Shown: positions 25,744 through 34,759 of the stretch, in pieces
Numbering within the stretch: position 1 is the first letter of the stretch
Layout of the letters: every line of letters starts with the position of its first letter
From: Aurantiacibacter luteus
Lineage (GTDB): Bacteria; Pseudomonadota; Alphaproteobacteria; Sphingomonadales; Sphingomonadaceae
Reading direction: 5' to 3'
NCBI RefSeq assembly: GCF_001010945.1
Contig: NZ_LBHB01000001.1
Span: 620,001-684,000, forward strand
DNA length: 64,000 nucleotides
The notes under the pieces: model-generated
Database searches by the model: none
Told to the model about the DNA's origin: nothing
Seen by the model: only the letters and a program-made list of their open reading frames with translations
Position numbers and translations under genes: made by a program

Positions 25744-26139
25744 TTACTGCATGCGGAACTCGGTCACCTGGCCGTCGGGGCCGGTGATGTTGACCATACC
25801 GTTCGTCCCGGTCTGTTCGATGCGATAGCACATCTCGCTCGCGCCCTCAGCCGTCAAACAGGTACCGCGAGCGTTGTCCACCCAGTTACCGGTTTCGGTC
25901 TGCTCGCCGCCCTGCATCATGGTGTAGGTGCCATCCTGATTAAGCGTGATGGCAACGTTCTCTCCGCCGGTGGCGGTCGAAGTGTAAGTGCCGGCAGTGG
26001 TCGAAGCCATCGTGGGTGCCGGCGTGGCGGTAGTGGTGTCCATGTTCGCCTCGGTCGGCGCGTCGGCATTGTTATCGCCGCAGGCGACCACGCCCAGCGC
26101 GAGGACGGGAGCGGCGGCGATTGCAATGAGCTTGTTCAT
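25744..26139 (-). CDS. Small Thr-rich lipoprotein of unknown function
   Basis: A 131-residue predicted lipoprotein. The signal MNKLIAIAAAPVLALGVVAC ends in a lipobox-like VVAC, followed by an acidic/Thr/Ala-rich linker. The body looks like a small beta-barrel: GTYTSTATGGENVAITLNQDGTYTMM, then GNWVDNARGTCLTAEG and MCYRIEQTG. This resembles copper-resistance NlpE-like or META-type beta proteins, but I do not recognise a family. ATG 26139 has AAGGGG 7 bases upstream. It is followed by a good terminator, so it is probably monocistronic or the last gene after the thiolase. Confidence 0.75.
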   Translation of the reverse strand: MNKLIAIAAAPVLALGVVACGDNNADAPTEANMDTTTATPAPTMASTTAGTYTSTATGGENVAITLNQDGTYTMMQGGEQTETGNWVDNARGTCLTAEGASEMCYRIEQTGTNGMVNITGPDGQVTEFRMQ

Positions 26140-26224
26140 GAGAATTCCCCTTCGATGGTTCTGCAACTTGCACGGGGGGAACGCCCGGATGCGCGGCAAG
26201 GTCCGAAAAACTTGTGCCGTGCAT

Positions 26225-26239
26225 CTGCGCCGGGCGCAG
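26225..26239 (-). terminator. Hairpin after thiolase gene
   Basis: CTGCGC and GCGCAG flank a 3-base loop, beginning 5 bases past the thiolase stop codon. A TTTTT run lies about 14 bases further along the minus strand rather than directly after the stem, so termination is possible but not clear. Confidence 0.35.
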
Positions 26240-26244
26240 CTGGT

Positions 26245-27441
26245 TCAGACCAGTTCGAGCGCCACTGCGGTCGCCTCGCCGCCGCCGATGCACAGGCTCG
26301 CGATGCCGCGCTTCTTGCCCTGCTGCTTCAGTGCATTGAGCAGGGTGACGATGATGCGCGTGCCGCTGGCACCGATCGGGTGGCCGAGCGCGGTGCCGCC
26401 GCCGTTGATGTTGATCTTGTCGTGCGGGATGCCGATGTCCTGCATGGCGAACATGGTGACGCAGGCGAAGGCCTCGTTCACTTCCCATAGGTCCACGTCC
26501 TCGACCGTCCAGCCGGTCTGGTCGAGCAGCTTGTGGATCGCGCCGACGGGGGCGATGGTGAACTCTTCCGGGGCCTGCGCGTGCGCGGTCATGCCGACGA
26601 TAGTCGCGACAGGGGTCAGGCCCTTCTCGTCGGCCACGCTCTTGCGGCTGAGAACCACGGCCGCCGCGCCGTCGCTGATCGAGCTGGAGGTGGCGGCGGT
26701 GATCGTGCCGTCCTTGGCGAAGGCGGGGCGCAGCGTGGGGATCTTGTCGGGGCGGCCGTTGCCGGGGCCCTCGTCTGTGTCCACGGTGACATCGCCCTTG
26801 CGGCTGCTGTAGGTGACGGGCACGATCTCTTCCGCGAACGCACCGCTGGCGATCGCTTTGTTGGCGCGTTCGAGGCTGGTGATCGAATACTCGTCCATCG
26901 CCTCGCGCGTCAGCTGGTACTTGTCGGCCATCTCCTGCGCAAAGGTGCCCATGGCGCGGCCTTCCTCGTAGGCGTCCTCCAGCCCGTCGAGGAACATATG
27001 GTCGTAGACCCGGTCATGCCCCAGCCGCGCGCCGCCGCGCATCTTCTTGAGCAGGTAGGGCGCGTTGGTCATGCTCTCCATGCCGCCCGCGACCACCACG
27101 TCGACGGTGCCTGTGGCGAGCGCCTCGGCTCCCATGATGACGGTTTGCATGCCGCTGCCGCAGACCTTGTTGACAGTGGTCGCCTGCGCGCTCTTGGGCA
27201 GGCCGGCCTTCAGCGTCGCCTGGCGGGCGGGAGCCTGGCCGAGCCCCGCGGGCAGCACGCAGCCCATGTAGACGCGGTCCACGTCCTCGCCGGCCACGCC
27301 CGAACGCTCCATCGCGGCCTTGACCGCCGTCGCGCCCAGATCGGTCGCCGATACATCCGCCAGCGCCCCTTGCATGGCCCCCATCGGGGTGCGTGCGTAG
27401 GACAGGACGACGACGGGATCGTTGGCAGCGAAAGCGGACAT
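26245..27441 (-). CDS. Acetyl-CoA C-acetyltransferase (thiolase)
   Basis: A 398-residue thiolase that condenses two acetyl-CoA or cleaves 3-ketoacyl-CoA. The nucleophile Cys lies in TVNKVCGSGMQT. WEVNEAFA, the INGGGTALGHPIGASG His motif, and SLCIGGGEATAV (second Cys) complete the active site. The size and motifs fit biosynthetic or degradative acetoacetyl-CoA thiolases (PhaA/AtoB type); the physiological direction cannot be told. I chose ATG 27441 (MSAFAANDPVVVLSYARTP), with AAAGG upstream. No polyhydroxybutyrate genes are adjacent. It is divergent from the aldehyde dehydrogenase. Confidence 0.92.
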   Translation of the reverse strand: MSAFAANDPVVVLSYARTPMGAMQGALADVSATDLGATAVKAAMERSGVAGEDVDRVYMGCVLPAGLGQAPARQATLKAGLPKSAQATTVNKVCGSGMQTVIMGAEALATGTVDVVVAGGMESMTNAPYLLKKMRGGARLGHDRVYDHMFLDGLEDAYEEGRAMGTFAQEMADKYQLTREAMDEYSITSLERANKAIASGAFAEEIVPVTYSSRKGDVTVDTDEGPGNGRPDKIPTLRPAFAKDGTITAATSSSISDGAAAVVLSRKSVADEKGLTPVATIVGMTAHAQAPEEFTIAPVGAIHKLLDQTGWTVEDVDLWEVNEAFACVTMFAMQDIGIPHDKININGGGTALGHPIGASGTRIIVTLLNALKQQGKKRGIASLCIGGGEATAVALELV

Positions 27442-27543
27442 GGCTAGGGCCTTTCTGGCTGGATGGGTCGAAATCGTAGGGCGCATCTAGTCACAGGCCG
27501 GGGCGAAAGCAATTGGACCGGGCCGAGAGGAGAGCATCGAGAT

Positions 27544-28965
27544 ATGACCGAACCCGCCGACCTGCCGCAAATGCTCGCCCGCCAGCGCAAGGCCTTCGAA
27601 GCCGCGCGGCCCGAGGGGCTGGAGGTGCGCCGCGACCGGCTTGATCGGCTCATCGCGCTGGTGGAGGACAACGCCGATGCCCTGTGCGATGCGATGAACG
27701 CGGATTTCGGCACGCGTCCGGCGCGCATGAGCCAGTTCACCGATATCCGCTCGGTGACCGACTTCGCGCGCTATTGCCGCAGCAATCTGGAAAAGTGGGC
27801 GCGGCCCGACAGGCGCAGCGCGCCGTTTCCGCTCGGCCTGCTCGGCGGCAAAGCCGAGGTGCGCTTCGAGCCCAAGGGCGTCATCGGCATCATCAGCCCG
27901 TGGAACTTCCCGGTGAACCTCGCCTTCGGCCCGCTGGCGCAGGTGCTGGCGGCGGGCAACCGCGCCATGCTCAAGCCGAGCGAGACCACGCCCGCCACCG
28001 CCGCGCTGATAGCCGACCTCGTTGCCGCCAGCTTCGCGCCCGAGGAGGTGACGGTGGCGACCGGCGATGCCGAACTGTCCAAGGCCTTCAGCGCGCTACC
28101 TTTCGACCACCTCGTCTTCACCGGATCGACCGAGACGGGGCGCAAGGTCATGGAGGCGGCGGCGAAGAACCTCGTCCCCGTCACGCTGGAACTCGGCGGC
28201 AAGAGCCCGGTCATCGTGGGCAGCGGTGCTGACCTGGAGCAGGCCGGGTCGCGGATTGTCATGGGTAAGATGATGAACGCCGGGCAGATCTGCCTCGCGC
28301 CCGATTACCTGCTCGTCCCGCGCCGGATGGAGGACGGCATGATCGCCGCGCTGGAGCTGGGCGTGATGGACCAGTATCCGACGCTGCTCGACAACGAGGA
28401 TTACACCAGCGTCATCGACGACAAGCAGTATGCGCGCCTCAAGGACATGGTCGAGGATGCGCGGGCGAAGGGCGGGGAGGTGATCGAGGTCAACCCGGCG
28501 GGCGAGGACTTTGCCGCCACTAACCGCCGCCGAATGCCGCTCACCATCATCCGCAACCCCACCGACGACATGCAGGCGATGCGCGAGGAGATCTTCGGAC
28601 CGGTCCTGCCGGTGAAGACCTACGACGGGATCGATGAGGCCATAGACTACGTCAACGGCCGCGGCCGGCCGTTGGGGCTCTACTACTTCGGCAGCGACGA
28701 TGCTGAGCGCGAGCGGGTGCTGTCGCGCACGATTTCGGGCGGGGTGACGGTGGGCGACGTCATCTTCCACATCTCTGCCGAGGACATGCCCTTCGGCGGC
28801 GTCGGTCCGAGCGGGATGGGGCACTATCACGGCCCTGAAGGCTTCCGCGAGTTCAGTCATGCGCGCGCGATCTATTCGCAGCCGAAGCTGGACGTAGCGG
28901 GCATGGCCGGCATCAGGCCGCCTTATGGCGAGAAGGGCCGGATTGCGAAGCTGCTGGGGCGGTGA
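27544..28965 (+). CDS. Coniferyl-aldehyde dehydrogenase-type aldehyde dehydrogenase
   Basis: A 473-residue NAD(P)-dependent aldehyde dehydrogenase. The cofactor region has ISPWNFPVNLAFGPLAQVLAAGN, FTGSTETGRKV is the Rossmann phrase, the general base Glu is in VTLELGGKSP, and the catalytic Cys is in MNAGQICLAPDY. The Q-I-C-L-A-P-D-Y form and the lack of an N-terminal extension fit the CalB/coniferyl aldehyde dehydrogenase subgroup, though substrates in that group vary (lignin monomers, fatty or aromatic aldehydes). ATG 27544 was chosen for MTEPADLPQML. Its stop overlaps the next gene (GTGA). Confidence 0.88.
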   Translation: MTEPADLPQMLARQRKAFEAARPEGLEVRRDRLDRLIALVEDNADALCDAMNADFGTRPARMSQFTDIRSVTDFARYCRSNLEKWARPDRRSAPFPLGLLGGKAEVRFEPKGVIGIISPWNFPVNLAFGPLAQVLAAGNRAMLKPSETTPATAALIADLVAASFAPEEVTVATGDAELSKAFSALPFDHLVFTGSTETGRKVMEAAAKNLVPVTLELGGKSPVIVGSGADLEQAGSRIVMGKMMNAGQICLAPDYLLVPRRMEDGMIAALELGVMDQYPTLLDNEDYTSVIDDKQYARLKDMVEDARAKGGEVIEVNPAGEDFAATNRRRMPLTIIRNPTDDMQAMREEIFGPVLPVKTYDGIDEAIDYVNGRGRPLGLYYFGSDDAERERVLSRTISGGVTVGDVIFHISAEDMPFGGVGPSGMGHYHGPEGFREFSHARAIYSQPKLDVAGMAGIRPPYGEKGRIAKLLGR

Positions 28966-30272
28966 GGGGCAAACTCGCCCTTACGCTAGCCGGGACTTTG
29001 GTGCTGGCGGGCTGCGCGCCGCGCATCGTCCTGCCGGGAACGGTGGTCGCGCCAGAGAGTGCGCCGGGCGAGCGTTTGGTCGGCCCGCCGGTAGATTGGC
29101 GCGCGGCGGGAGAAGCGAGTGACCTCGCCGCGCTCGCCGAGGCATTTCCGGACAGCGCTTCCGTCCGACTGCGCCTGCTTGCCGCCGCTCATGCCGCGGG
29201 CGACCGCCAGGGTGTCGCCGATGCGGCGCGCTGGCTGAAGGCGCGCGAGATCGCACTGCCACCGGGAGCGCGCGACGCGGTGCTCGCCATGTTCGGCAGC
29301 GGCGAGGCGGGCGCGCTGCTGAGGGATCTGGCGCTCGCCACACCGCTGGCGACGAGTGCGGTCGTCTCCACAATTGGGCCGGAAGCGCAGCTACCCGAAG
29401 CCTATCTGCTCGACCGCGCACAAGGACGCGAGTTCGTCACGACGGTTGTCTCGCGTGCGCTCTTTACCCGTATCTCGGCCCGGCGCGACGAGCCCGCGCC
29501 GTGGGAACGGATCGCCATTCCCGGTGCCGGGAGCCTTTCGGGCATTGCGCTGGATGGTGCGCGCGGGCTGCTATGGGTAGGCTCAGGTGTTGTCGCCCAG
29601 ACCCCCGATCCGGACACGGCCTTTCGCGGTGTCATCGCTATCGATCGCGACACGCTTGCCGAGCGTCGCCGGGTCGCCGCGCCGCCGAACATTACAATAG
29701 CCGACATCGCCATCGCGCCGGATGGCACGGTCTACGGCAGCGACCCGCTGGGCGGAGGGTTGTACATGGCCGCGCCGCAGGATGAGGTGATGCAGGCGCT
29801 CGTGGCGCCCGGCACCTTTCGCTCGCCGCAAGGCATAGCAGTGCGACCGACGGGCCGCTCGCTGTTTGTGTCCGACTACCGCTATGGATTCGCAGAGGTC
29901 GTGCTGGGCGCAAGGCCGCATGTCTACCGCGTGCAGACCGCGCTCCCCGTGGCGCTCGACGGGATCGACGGGCTGTGGCTGCACGACAACGAACTCATCG
30001 CGGTGCAGAACGGTCTCTCGCCAGCGCGCATCGTCGCGCTGCGACTGGGGGAGGGCATCGCCAACATTGCCGGCTATCGCCTGCTCGAACGCGCCCACCC
30101 CGACTGGACCGAGCCGCTGGGCGGGGCGATGACGGGGAGCGGGCTCTATTACGTCGGCAACGGCGCGTGGGAGCTTTACGGCGAGGGCGAGCAGAGCGCG
30201 CTAGGCACCGCGCAGCCCGTCACCCAGCTGCGGCGGCTCGAGGTGCGCGAGGCGGGCGAGCAAAGCCCCTGA
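28962..30272 (+). CDS. Lipoprotein with beta-propeller-like repeats, unknown function
   Basis: A 436-residue predicted lipoprotein with GTG start at 28962, inside the preceding stop codon. The signal GKLALTLAGTLVLAGC ends in lipobox LAGC. Residues ~40-150 are Ala-rich helical, perhaps TPR-like. From ~160 on there are propeller-type strands: PGAGSLSGIALDGARGLLWVGS, IADIAIAPDGTVYGSDPLGGG, and FRSPQGIAVRPTGRSLFVSDY. These recall SMP-30/NHL repeats. No catalytic residues can be assigned. Cotranslation with the aldehyde dehydrogenase is suggested by the overlap, but no shared pathway is evident. Confidence 0.7.
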   Translation: MRGKLALTLAGTLVLAGCAPRIVLPGTVVAPESAPGERLVGPPVDWRAAGEASDLAALAEAFPDSASVRLRLLAAAHAAGDRQGVADAARWLKAREIALPPGARDAVLAMFGSGEAGALLRDLALATPLATSAVVSTIGPEAQLPEAYLLDRAQGREFVTTVVSRALFTRISARRDEPAPWERIAIPGAGSLSGIALDGARGLLWVGSGVVAQTPDPDTAFRGVIAIDRDTLAERRRVAAPPNITIADIAIAPDGTVYGSDPLGGGLYMAAPQDEVMQALVAPGTFRSPQGIAVRPTGRSLFVSDYRYGFAEVVLGARPHVYRVQTALPVALDGIDGLWLHDNELIAVQNGLSPARIVALRLGEGIANIAGYRLLERAHPDWTEPLGGAMTGSGLYYVGNGAWELYGEGEQSALGTAQPVTQLRRLEVREAGEQSP

Positions 30273-30290
30273 TTTCGCGGGCCCAGCGCC

Positions 30291-30319
30291 TTGCATCGCA
30301 CCGCGCCATTGCCTAGACG
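30291..30319 (+). promoter_or_regulatory. Candidate promoter of the nuo operon
   Basis: TTGCAT at 30291-30296 and TAGACG at 30314-30319 are 17 bases apart, a sigma-70-like layout 38 bases before the nuoA TTG. The match is partial, especially the -10, so this is only a candidate. Confidence 0.3.
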
Positions 30320-30356
30320 CGCCCACGAACCCCTCAGCTAGCAACCGAGTCCGAAC

Positions 30357-30743
30357 TTGGCCGAACCAGCCTCCTACCTCACCGAATACCTGCCGGTGCT
30401 GATCTTCATCTTCATCGCGGCGGGTCTGTCGGCGGCATTCGTGTTCCTGCCGATGGGTGTGGCGCGCCTCACCGGCACGCACAATCCGACCGAAGGCAAG
30501 CTGACCGAATACGAGTGCGGCTTCCCCGCTTTCGAGGATCCGCGCAGCCAGTTCGACGTGCGCTTCTACCTCGTCGCCATCCTGTTCATCATCTTCGACC
30601 TGGAGGCGGCGTTCCTGTTCCCCTGGGCCGTCAGCCTCGATCTGACGGGATGGCCGGGCTGGATCACCATGATGGTGTTCCTCGGCGAACTGGCCGTCGG
30701 CCTCGCCTATGCATGGAAGAAGGGAGCGCTCGAATGGGAGTGA
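30357..30743 (+). CDS. nuoA: NADH-quinone oxidoreductase subunit A
   Basis: A 128-residue, three-helix membrane subunit of complex I. It has [21 protein letters not shown], the conserved loop [24 protein letters not shown], and [17 protein letters not shown], all diagnostic. No ATG or GTG is near the N-terminus, so TTG 30357 is the start, giving [15 protein letters not shown]. First gene of the nuo operon. Its last 10 bases overlap nuoB. Confidence 0.95.
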   Translation: MAEPASYLTEYLPVLIFIFIAAGLSAAFVFLPMGVARLTGTHNPTEGKLTEYECGFPAFEDPRSQFDVRFYLVAILFIIFDLEAAFLFPWAVSLDLTGWPGWITMMVFLGELAVGLAYAWKKGALEWE

Positions 30744-31345
30744 CCGACACGACCGACCAGGCGCTCTATCCGCCGTTCCAGAAGGACGGCACGGATTCGG
30801 TGAACCCGGCGCTGCACCCTGCCGCAAAGGGCGGCGAGGTGCGCCAGCCCGACGCCGACTACTTCAACGCCATGCAGACCGAGGTGAACGACAAGGGCTT
30901 CCTCGTCACCAGCACCGAGGACCTGTTCCAGTGGGCCCGCACCGGATCCTTGTGGTGGATGACCTTCGGCCTCGCCTGCTGCGCGGTGGAGATGATCCAC
31001 GTCAACATGCCGCGCTACGACATGGAGCGGTTCGGCGTCGCCCCGCGCGCCAGCCCGCGCCAGTCGGACGTGATGATCGTGGCGGGCACCCTGTGCAACA
31101 AGATGGCCCCGGCGCTGCGCCGCGTTTACGACCAGATGTCGGACCCCAAGTACGTCATCTCGATGGGCAGCTGCGCCAACGGCGGCGGCTACTATCACTA
31201 CAGCTATTCCGTGGTGCGCGGGTGCGACCGGATCGTGCCGGTCGACATCTACATCCCCGGCTGCCCGCCGACTGCCGAGGCGCTGCTCTACGGCGTGATG
31301 CAGCTGCAACGGAAGATCCGCCGCAGCGGGACGATCGAGCGATGA
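30734..31345 (+). CDS. nuoB: NADH-quinone oxidoreductase subunit B
   Basis: A 203-residue peripheral subunit holding iron-sulfur cluster N2, the last electron carrier before quinone. Ligands are the tandem Cys in LACCAVEM and those in MGSCANGGG and [10 protein letters not shown]. The N-terminus is extended by about 40 polar residues before the fold ([15 protein letters not shown] and onward), as in many alphaproteobacteria. ATG 30734 lies within the nuoA end. Its stop overlaps the nuoC start (ATGA). Confidence 0.96.
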   Translation: MGVTDTTDQALYPPFQKDGTDSVNPALHPAAKGGEVRQPDADYFNAMQTEVNDKGFLVTSTEDLFQWARTGSLWWMTFGLACCAVEMIHVNMPRYDMERFGVAPRASPRQSDVMIVAGTLCNKMAPALRRVYDQMSDPKYVISMGSCANGGGYYHYSYSVVRGCDRIVPVDIYIPGCPPTAEALLYGVMQLQRKIRRSGTIER

Positions 31346-32193
31346 GCGTGCTCCATTCCGGACCCCGCTACGCCAGCAACGATGGCGTGTGCGACGCGCT
31401 GTGTGCCTCGCTCGGCGACATGGTGGCCGAGCGGCACGAGGAGCACGGCGAGATCGTCGTCACCGTCCACCGCGACCGGATCGAGGACGCGCTGCGCCTT
31501 CTGCGCGACGAGCATTCGTACCAGCAGCTGATGGAAATCGCCGGGGTCGACTTCCCCGACCGCGCAGAGCGGTTCGAGGTGGTCTACATGCTCCTCAGCC
31601 TGACGAAGAACCACCGCATCATCGTCAAGTGCGCTACCGACGAGGCGACGCCCGTGCCCACCGTCACCACGCTGTGGCCGAATGCCGGTTGGCTCGAGCG
31701 TGAGGTGTTCGACATGTACGGCGTGACCTTTGCCGGCAACATGGACCTGCGCCGCATCCTGACGGACTACGGTTTCGAGGGCCATCCTTTCCGCAAGGAC
31801 TTCCCGCTCACCGGATATCAGGAACTGCGCTATTCCGAGGAGGAGAAGCGCGTGGTCTATGAGCCGGTGGAGCTGGCACAAGACTTCCGCAGCTTCGACT
31901 TCACCTCGCCGTGGGAAGGCGCGGACTACGTGCTGCCGGGCGACGAAAAAGCCTCGACCCCTCCGGTCGCCGAGCCCAAGTCGACCGATAGCCCGAAGGA
32001 CACCGGTGCCGGGGCGAAGACCGATGCCAAGGCCGCCGAAAAGGTCAGCGCCGCCGCTCCGGCCAAGGAAGGCACCGGCACGCCGGATCCGGAGGCCCCA
32101 GCTCCCACCGAAGATCGCCCGGACCGCAAGCCGCGCGAGGGCAGCACCAACGATACCGCCACCGCAACCGAGATCGAGGAGGAGAAGGACTGA
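31342..32193 (+). CDS. nuoC: NADH-quinone oxidoreductase subunit C with a long low-complexity tail
   Basis: A 283-residue NuoC (30-kDa subunit). The conserved core has [22 protein letters not shown] and [23 protein letters not shown]. The protein is about 80 residues longer than most NuoC: after VLPGDE the chain becomes Lys/Ala/Pro/Thr/Glu-rich and ends EIEEEKD. That tail is disordered in appearance. ATG 31342 overlaps the nuoB stop. The stop shares a base with the ATG of a lipoprotein gene (TGATG) rather than nuoD, which is unusual. Confidence 0.94.
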   Translation: MSVLHSGPRYASNDGVCDALCASLGDMVAERHEEHGEIVVTVHRDRIEDALRLLRDEHSYQQLMEIAGVDFPDRAERFEVVYMLLSLTKNHRIIVKCATDEATPVPTVTTLWPNAGWLEREVFDMYGVTFAGNMDLRRILTDYGFEGHPFRKDFPLTGYQELRYSEEEKRVVYEPVELAQDFRSFDFTSPWEGADYVLPGDEKASTPPVAEPKSTDSPKDTGAGAKTDAKAAEKVSAAAPAKEGTGTPDPEAPAPTEDRPDRKPREGSTNDTATATEIEEEKD

Positions 32194-32744
32194 TGCGCCG
32201 CATTTCCCTGATCGCCGCCATGCTGGCCCCCGCCATGCTGCTCGCCGCCTGCGACAATGGCACTGTCGATGACGGCGATGTCGAGGACCAGGCCCGCGAG
32301 GAAGCGCCCGACGAGACCGGCGTGGCCGTCGACGGCATCGCCAGCGAACAGGTGCAGGGCATCGACGATCCCGTCCCTGTGCTGCAGGCGCTCGGCACCA
32401 CCGATCGCAACCTCGGCCCGAACCTCGGCGCCTGCGCCTTCGCGCATGGTGGAGAGACGCTGTTCATCGCCGGGTCCGAACGCTCCGCCAATGCGCGCGG
32501 CGTGGGTGCCATCCAGGTGACCGGCGTCGACCGCCGCCTCGCCGGGGCGGAGATGGGCGGCTACGACTACGTGAAGGCCGGTCCGACCATGACGGACGGC
32601 GAGTACACCGTCACCGTCGAGCGCGCGGAAGGCGCCGGCCAGAGCGCCGACGGCGGCACCCGCTGGGCGGCTGAACTGGTCGTGCGCAAGGATATGGCAA
32701 ACGAAGTGCGCTACGCGCCCGGCACATGGACCTGCGACGCATGA
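32193..32744 (+). CDS. Lipoprotein encoded inside the nuo operon, between nuoC and nuoD
   Basis: A 183-residue predicted lipoprotein: [20 protein letters not shown] is a signal with lipobox LAAC (Cys20), followed by an acidic linker. The folded part has [27 protein letters not shown] and a C-terminal GTWTCDA, so two further Cys could pair. I do not recognise a family. It starts at TGATG with nuoC and ends in ATGA with nuoD, so it is probably translated with complex I. It could be an assembly or stability factor on the periplasmic side, or a passenger. Confidence 0.8.
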   Translation: MRRISLIAAMLAPAMLLAACDNGTVDDGDVEDQAREEAPDETGVAVDGIASEQVQGIDDPVPVLQALGTTDRNLGPNLGACAFAHGGETLFIAGSERSANARGVGAIQVTGVDRRLAGAEMGGYDYVKAGPTMTDGEYTVTVERAEGAGQSADGGTRWAAELVVRKDMANEVRYAPGTWTCDA

Positions 32745-33955
32745 GCGGTCTTGTATTAGAGGAAAGCCCCACCACTCAGGGCGGGGAAATTTCCAACTAC
32801 ACCATCAACTTCGGCCCGCAGCATCCCGCAGCGCACGGCGTGCTGCGCATGGTCATGGAGCTCGACGGCGAGATCATCGAACGCATCGATCCGCACGTCG
32901 GCCTGCTGCACCGCGGCACCGAGAAGCTGATCGAGTACAAGACCTACCTGCAGGCGCTGCCCTATTTCGACCGGCTCGATTATTGCAGCCCGCTGTGCAT
33001 GGAGCACAGCTACATCCTCGCGGTGGAGAAGCTGCTCAACGTCGAGGTGCCGATCCGCGCCCAGTACCTGCGCGTGCTGTTCGCCGAGCTGACGCGCATC
33101 TGCAACCACATGCTCAACCTCGGCAGCCACGTGATGGACGTGGGCGCGATGACGCCCAACCTGTGGATGTTCGAGCTCCGCGAAGACTGCATGAACTTCT
33201 TCGAGCGCATGAGCGGCGCGCGCATGCACCACGCCTACCTGCGCCCGGGCGGCGTCCACCAGGATGTGCCGCTGAAGCTTCTCACCGACATCGGCGACTG
33301 GTGCGACACGCGCCTGCCCGAACTGTTCGGCGACGCGATGAGCCTGGTGGTCGACAACCGTATCTTCAAGCAGCGCAACGTCGACATCGCCGTGGTCTCG
33401 AAAGAGGATGCGGTCGCCTGGGGCTTCTCCGGCCCGATGATCCGAGCCGCCGGTATCCCGTGGGATCTGCGCAAGAGCCAGCCCTACGAGGTCTACGACC
33501 GCATGGAGTTCGACATACCCGTCGGCACCAATTCGGACTGCTACGACCGCTTCATGGTGCGCGTGAAGGAAGTCTACGAGAGCGCGAAGATCATCAAGCA
33601 GTGCCTCGCGCAGATGCCCGAGGGCCCGGTGCTGAGCGAGGACCGCAAGGTCGCGCCCCCCAAGCGCGCCGAGATGAAGCAGTCGATGGAAGCGCTGATC
33701 CATCACTTCAAGCTCTACACCGAAGGTTTCCACGTCCCCGCGGGCGAGGTCTACGTCGCCACCGAGAGCCCGAAGGGCGAGTTCGGTGTCTATCTCGTCA
33801 GCGACGGCAGCAACAAGCCCTATCGCTGCAAGATTCGACCGACAGCCTTCAGCCACCTCCAGGCGATGGACTTCATGTGCAAGGGCCACATGCTGCCCGA
33901 CGCGACCGCCATCCTCGGCGCGATCGACGTCGTGTTTGGGGAGTGTGACCGGTGA
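32741..33955 (+). CDS. nuoD: NADH-quinone oxidoreductase subunit D
   Basis: A 404-residue 49-kDa subunit forming part of the quinone site. Conserved parts: [55 protein letters not shown], and the C-terminal [20 protein letters not shown] chose ATG 32741 because it overlaps the lipoprotein stop (ATGA); an in-frame ATG at 32726 would add five residues inside the lipoprotein end. Its stop overlaps the start of a small membrane gene (GTGA). Confidence 0.96.
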   Translation: MSGLVLEESPTTQGGEISNYTINFGPQHPAAHGVLRMVMELDGEIIERIDPHVGLLHRGTEKLIEYKTYLQALPYFDRLDYCSPLCMEHSYILAVEKLLNVEVPIRAQYLRVLFAELTRICNHMLNLGSHVMDVGAMTPNLWMFELREDCMNFFERMSGARMHHAYLRPGGVHQDVPLKLLTDIGDWCDTRLPELFGDAMSLVVDNRIFKQRNVDIAVVSKEDAVAWGFSGPMIRAAGIPWDLRKSQPYEVYDRMEFDIPVGTNSDCYDRFMVRVKEVYESAKIIKQCLAQMPEGPVLSEDRKVAPPKRAEMKQSMEALIHHFKLYTEGFHVPAGEVYVATESPKGEFGVYLVSDGSNKPYRCKIRPTAFSHLQAMDFMCKGHMLPDATAILGAIDVVFGECDR

Positions 33956-34101
33956 TCTTCGTTTACGGCATAGGCGCGGCGCTGGTCGTGCTCGGCTTCT
34001 GGGCTTTCGTCCTCTGGCTTGGCGCGCGCGCCGACCAGAAGCATCTCGACCGCGAGAAGGCGCTTCGGACACTCAGCGAAGGCAAAACCGATGGCCGCTA
34101 G
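33952..34101 (+). CDS. 49-residue single-pass membrane microprotein between nuoD and nuoE
   Basis: GTG at 33952 overlaps the nuoD stop (GTGA), and the frame runs 49 codons to TAG 34099-34101. The product starts [20 protein letters not shown] and continues [17 protein letters not shown]. That is one hydrophobic helix (about residues 2-24) followed by a charged tail rich in Arg, Lys and Glu. The nuoE ATG lies 11 bases before its stop, so ribosomes could couple all three genes. The codon pattern is like its neighbours. It fits an accessory membrane protein of complex I, but I know no family name. Confidence 0.7.
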   Translation: MIFVYGIGAALVVLGFWAFVLWLGARADQKHLDREKALRTLSEGKTDGR

Positions 34102-34759
34102 ACACATCGCCCCCGATACCCCTGAACTGCGCGAGCGCTGGGGCAACTGGTCGTTCGACGAGGCGACGAGGGCCAAGGCCGATACCGCGATCAAGCGTTA
34201 TCCCGAGGGTCGCCAGAAGAGCGCGGTCATGCCGCTGCTCGACCTTGCCCAGCGGCAGGTCGGGGCGGAGACGAATACGCAAGGCTGGCTGCCGCTGCCG
34301 GTGATGGAGTACATCGCCAGCTACCTAGACATGCCGGTGATCCGCGTGCTCGAGGTCGCGACCTTCTACACCATGTACAACCTCGCCCCCGTCGGGCGCT
34401 TCCACGTGCAGGTCTGCGGCACCACGCCCTGCATGCTGCGCGGATCGGACGACCTGCTGGCCGCCTGCAAGGCACGCGGCATGAAAAAGGGGCACGTCTC
34501 TGACGACGGCCTGTGGTCCTTCACCGAGGTCGAGTGCATGGGCAATTGCGCCACCGCGCCGATGGTGCAGATCAACGACGACAACTACGAGGACCTGACC
34601 GCCGAGCGGCTCGACGCCGTCCTCGACGCGCTGGCCGCGGGCGAGCAGCCCAAGACCGGCACTCAGGAACCCGGCCGCCACACCAGCGAACCCGCCGGCG
34701 GTCCTACCAGCCTCAAGGAAATGGTCGACGCCAATCACGACTACCGGAGCGAGTGGTGA
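34091..34759 (+). CDS. nuoE: NADH-quinone oxidoreductase subunit E
   Basis: A 222-residue 24-kDa subunit with the N1a [2Fe-2S] cluster. Cys ligands are in QVCGTTPCMLRG and VECMGNCATAP. Upstream is the family phrase VLEVATFYTMYNLAPVG. The last ~35 residues (GTQEPGRHTSEPAGG, then TSLKEMVDANHDYRSEW) are an alphaproteobacterial-type C-terminal extension. ATG 34091 starts [18 protein letters not shown], within the preceding microprotein gene. The stop overlaps the GTG of an FkbM methyltransferase instead of nuoF. Confidence 0.96.
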   Translation: MAARHIAPDTPELRERWGNWSFDEATRAKADTAIKRYPEGRQKSAVMPLLDLAQRQVGAETNTQGWLPLPVMEYIASYLDMPVIRVLEVATFYTMYNLAPVGRFHVQVCGTTPCMLRGSDDLLAACKARGMKKGHVSDDGLWSFTEVECMGNCATAPMVQINDDNYEDLTAERLDAVLDALAAGEQPKTGTQEPGRHTSEPAGGPTSLKEMVDANHDYRSEW

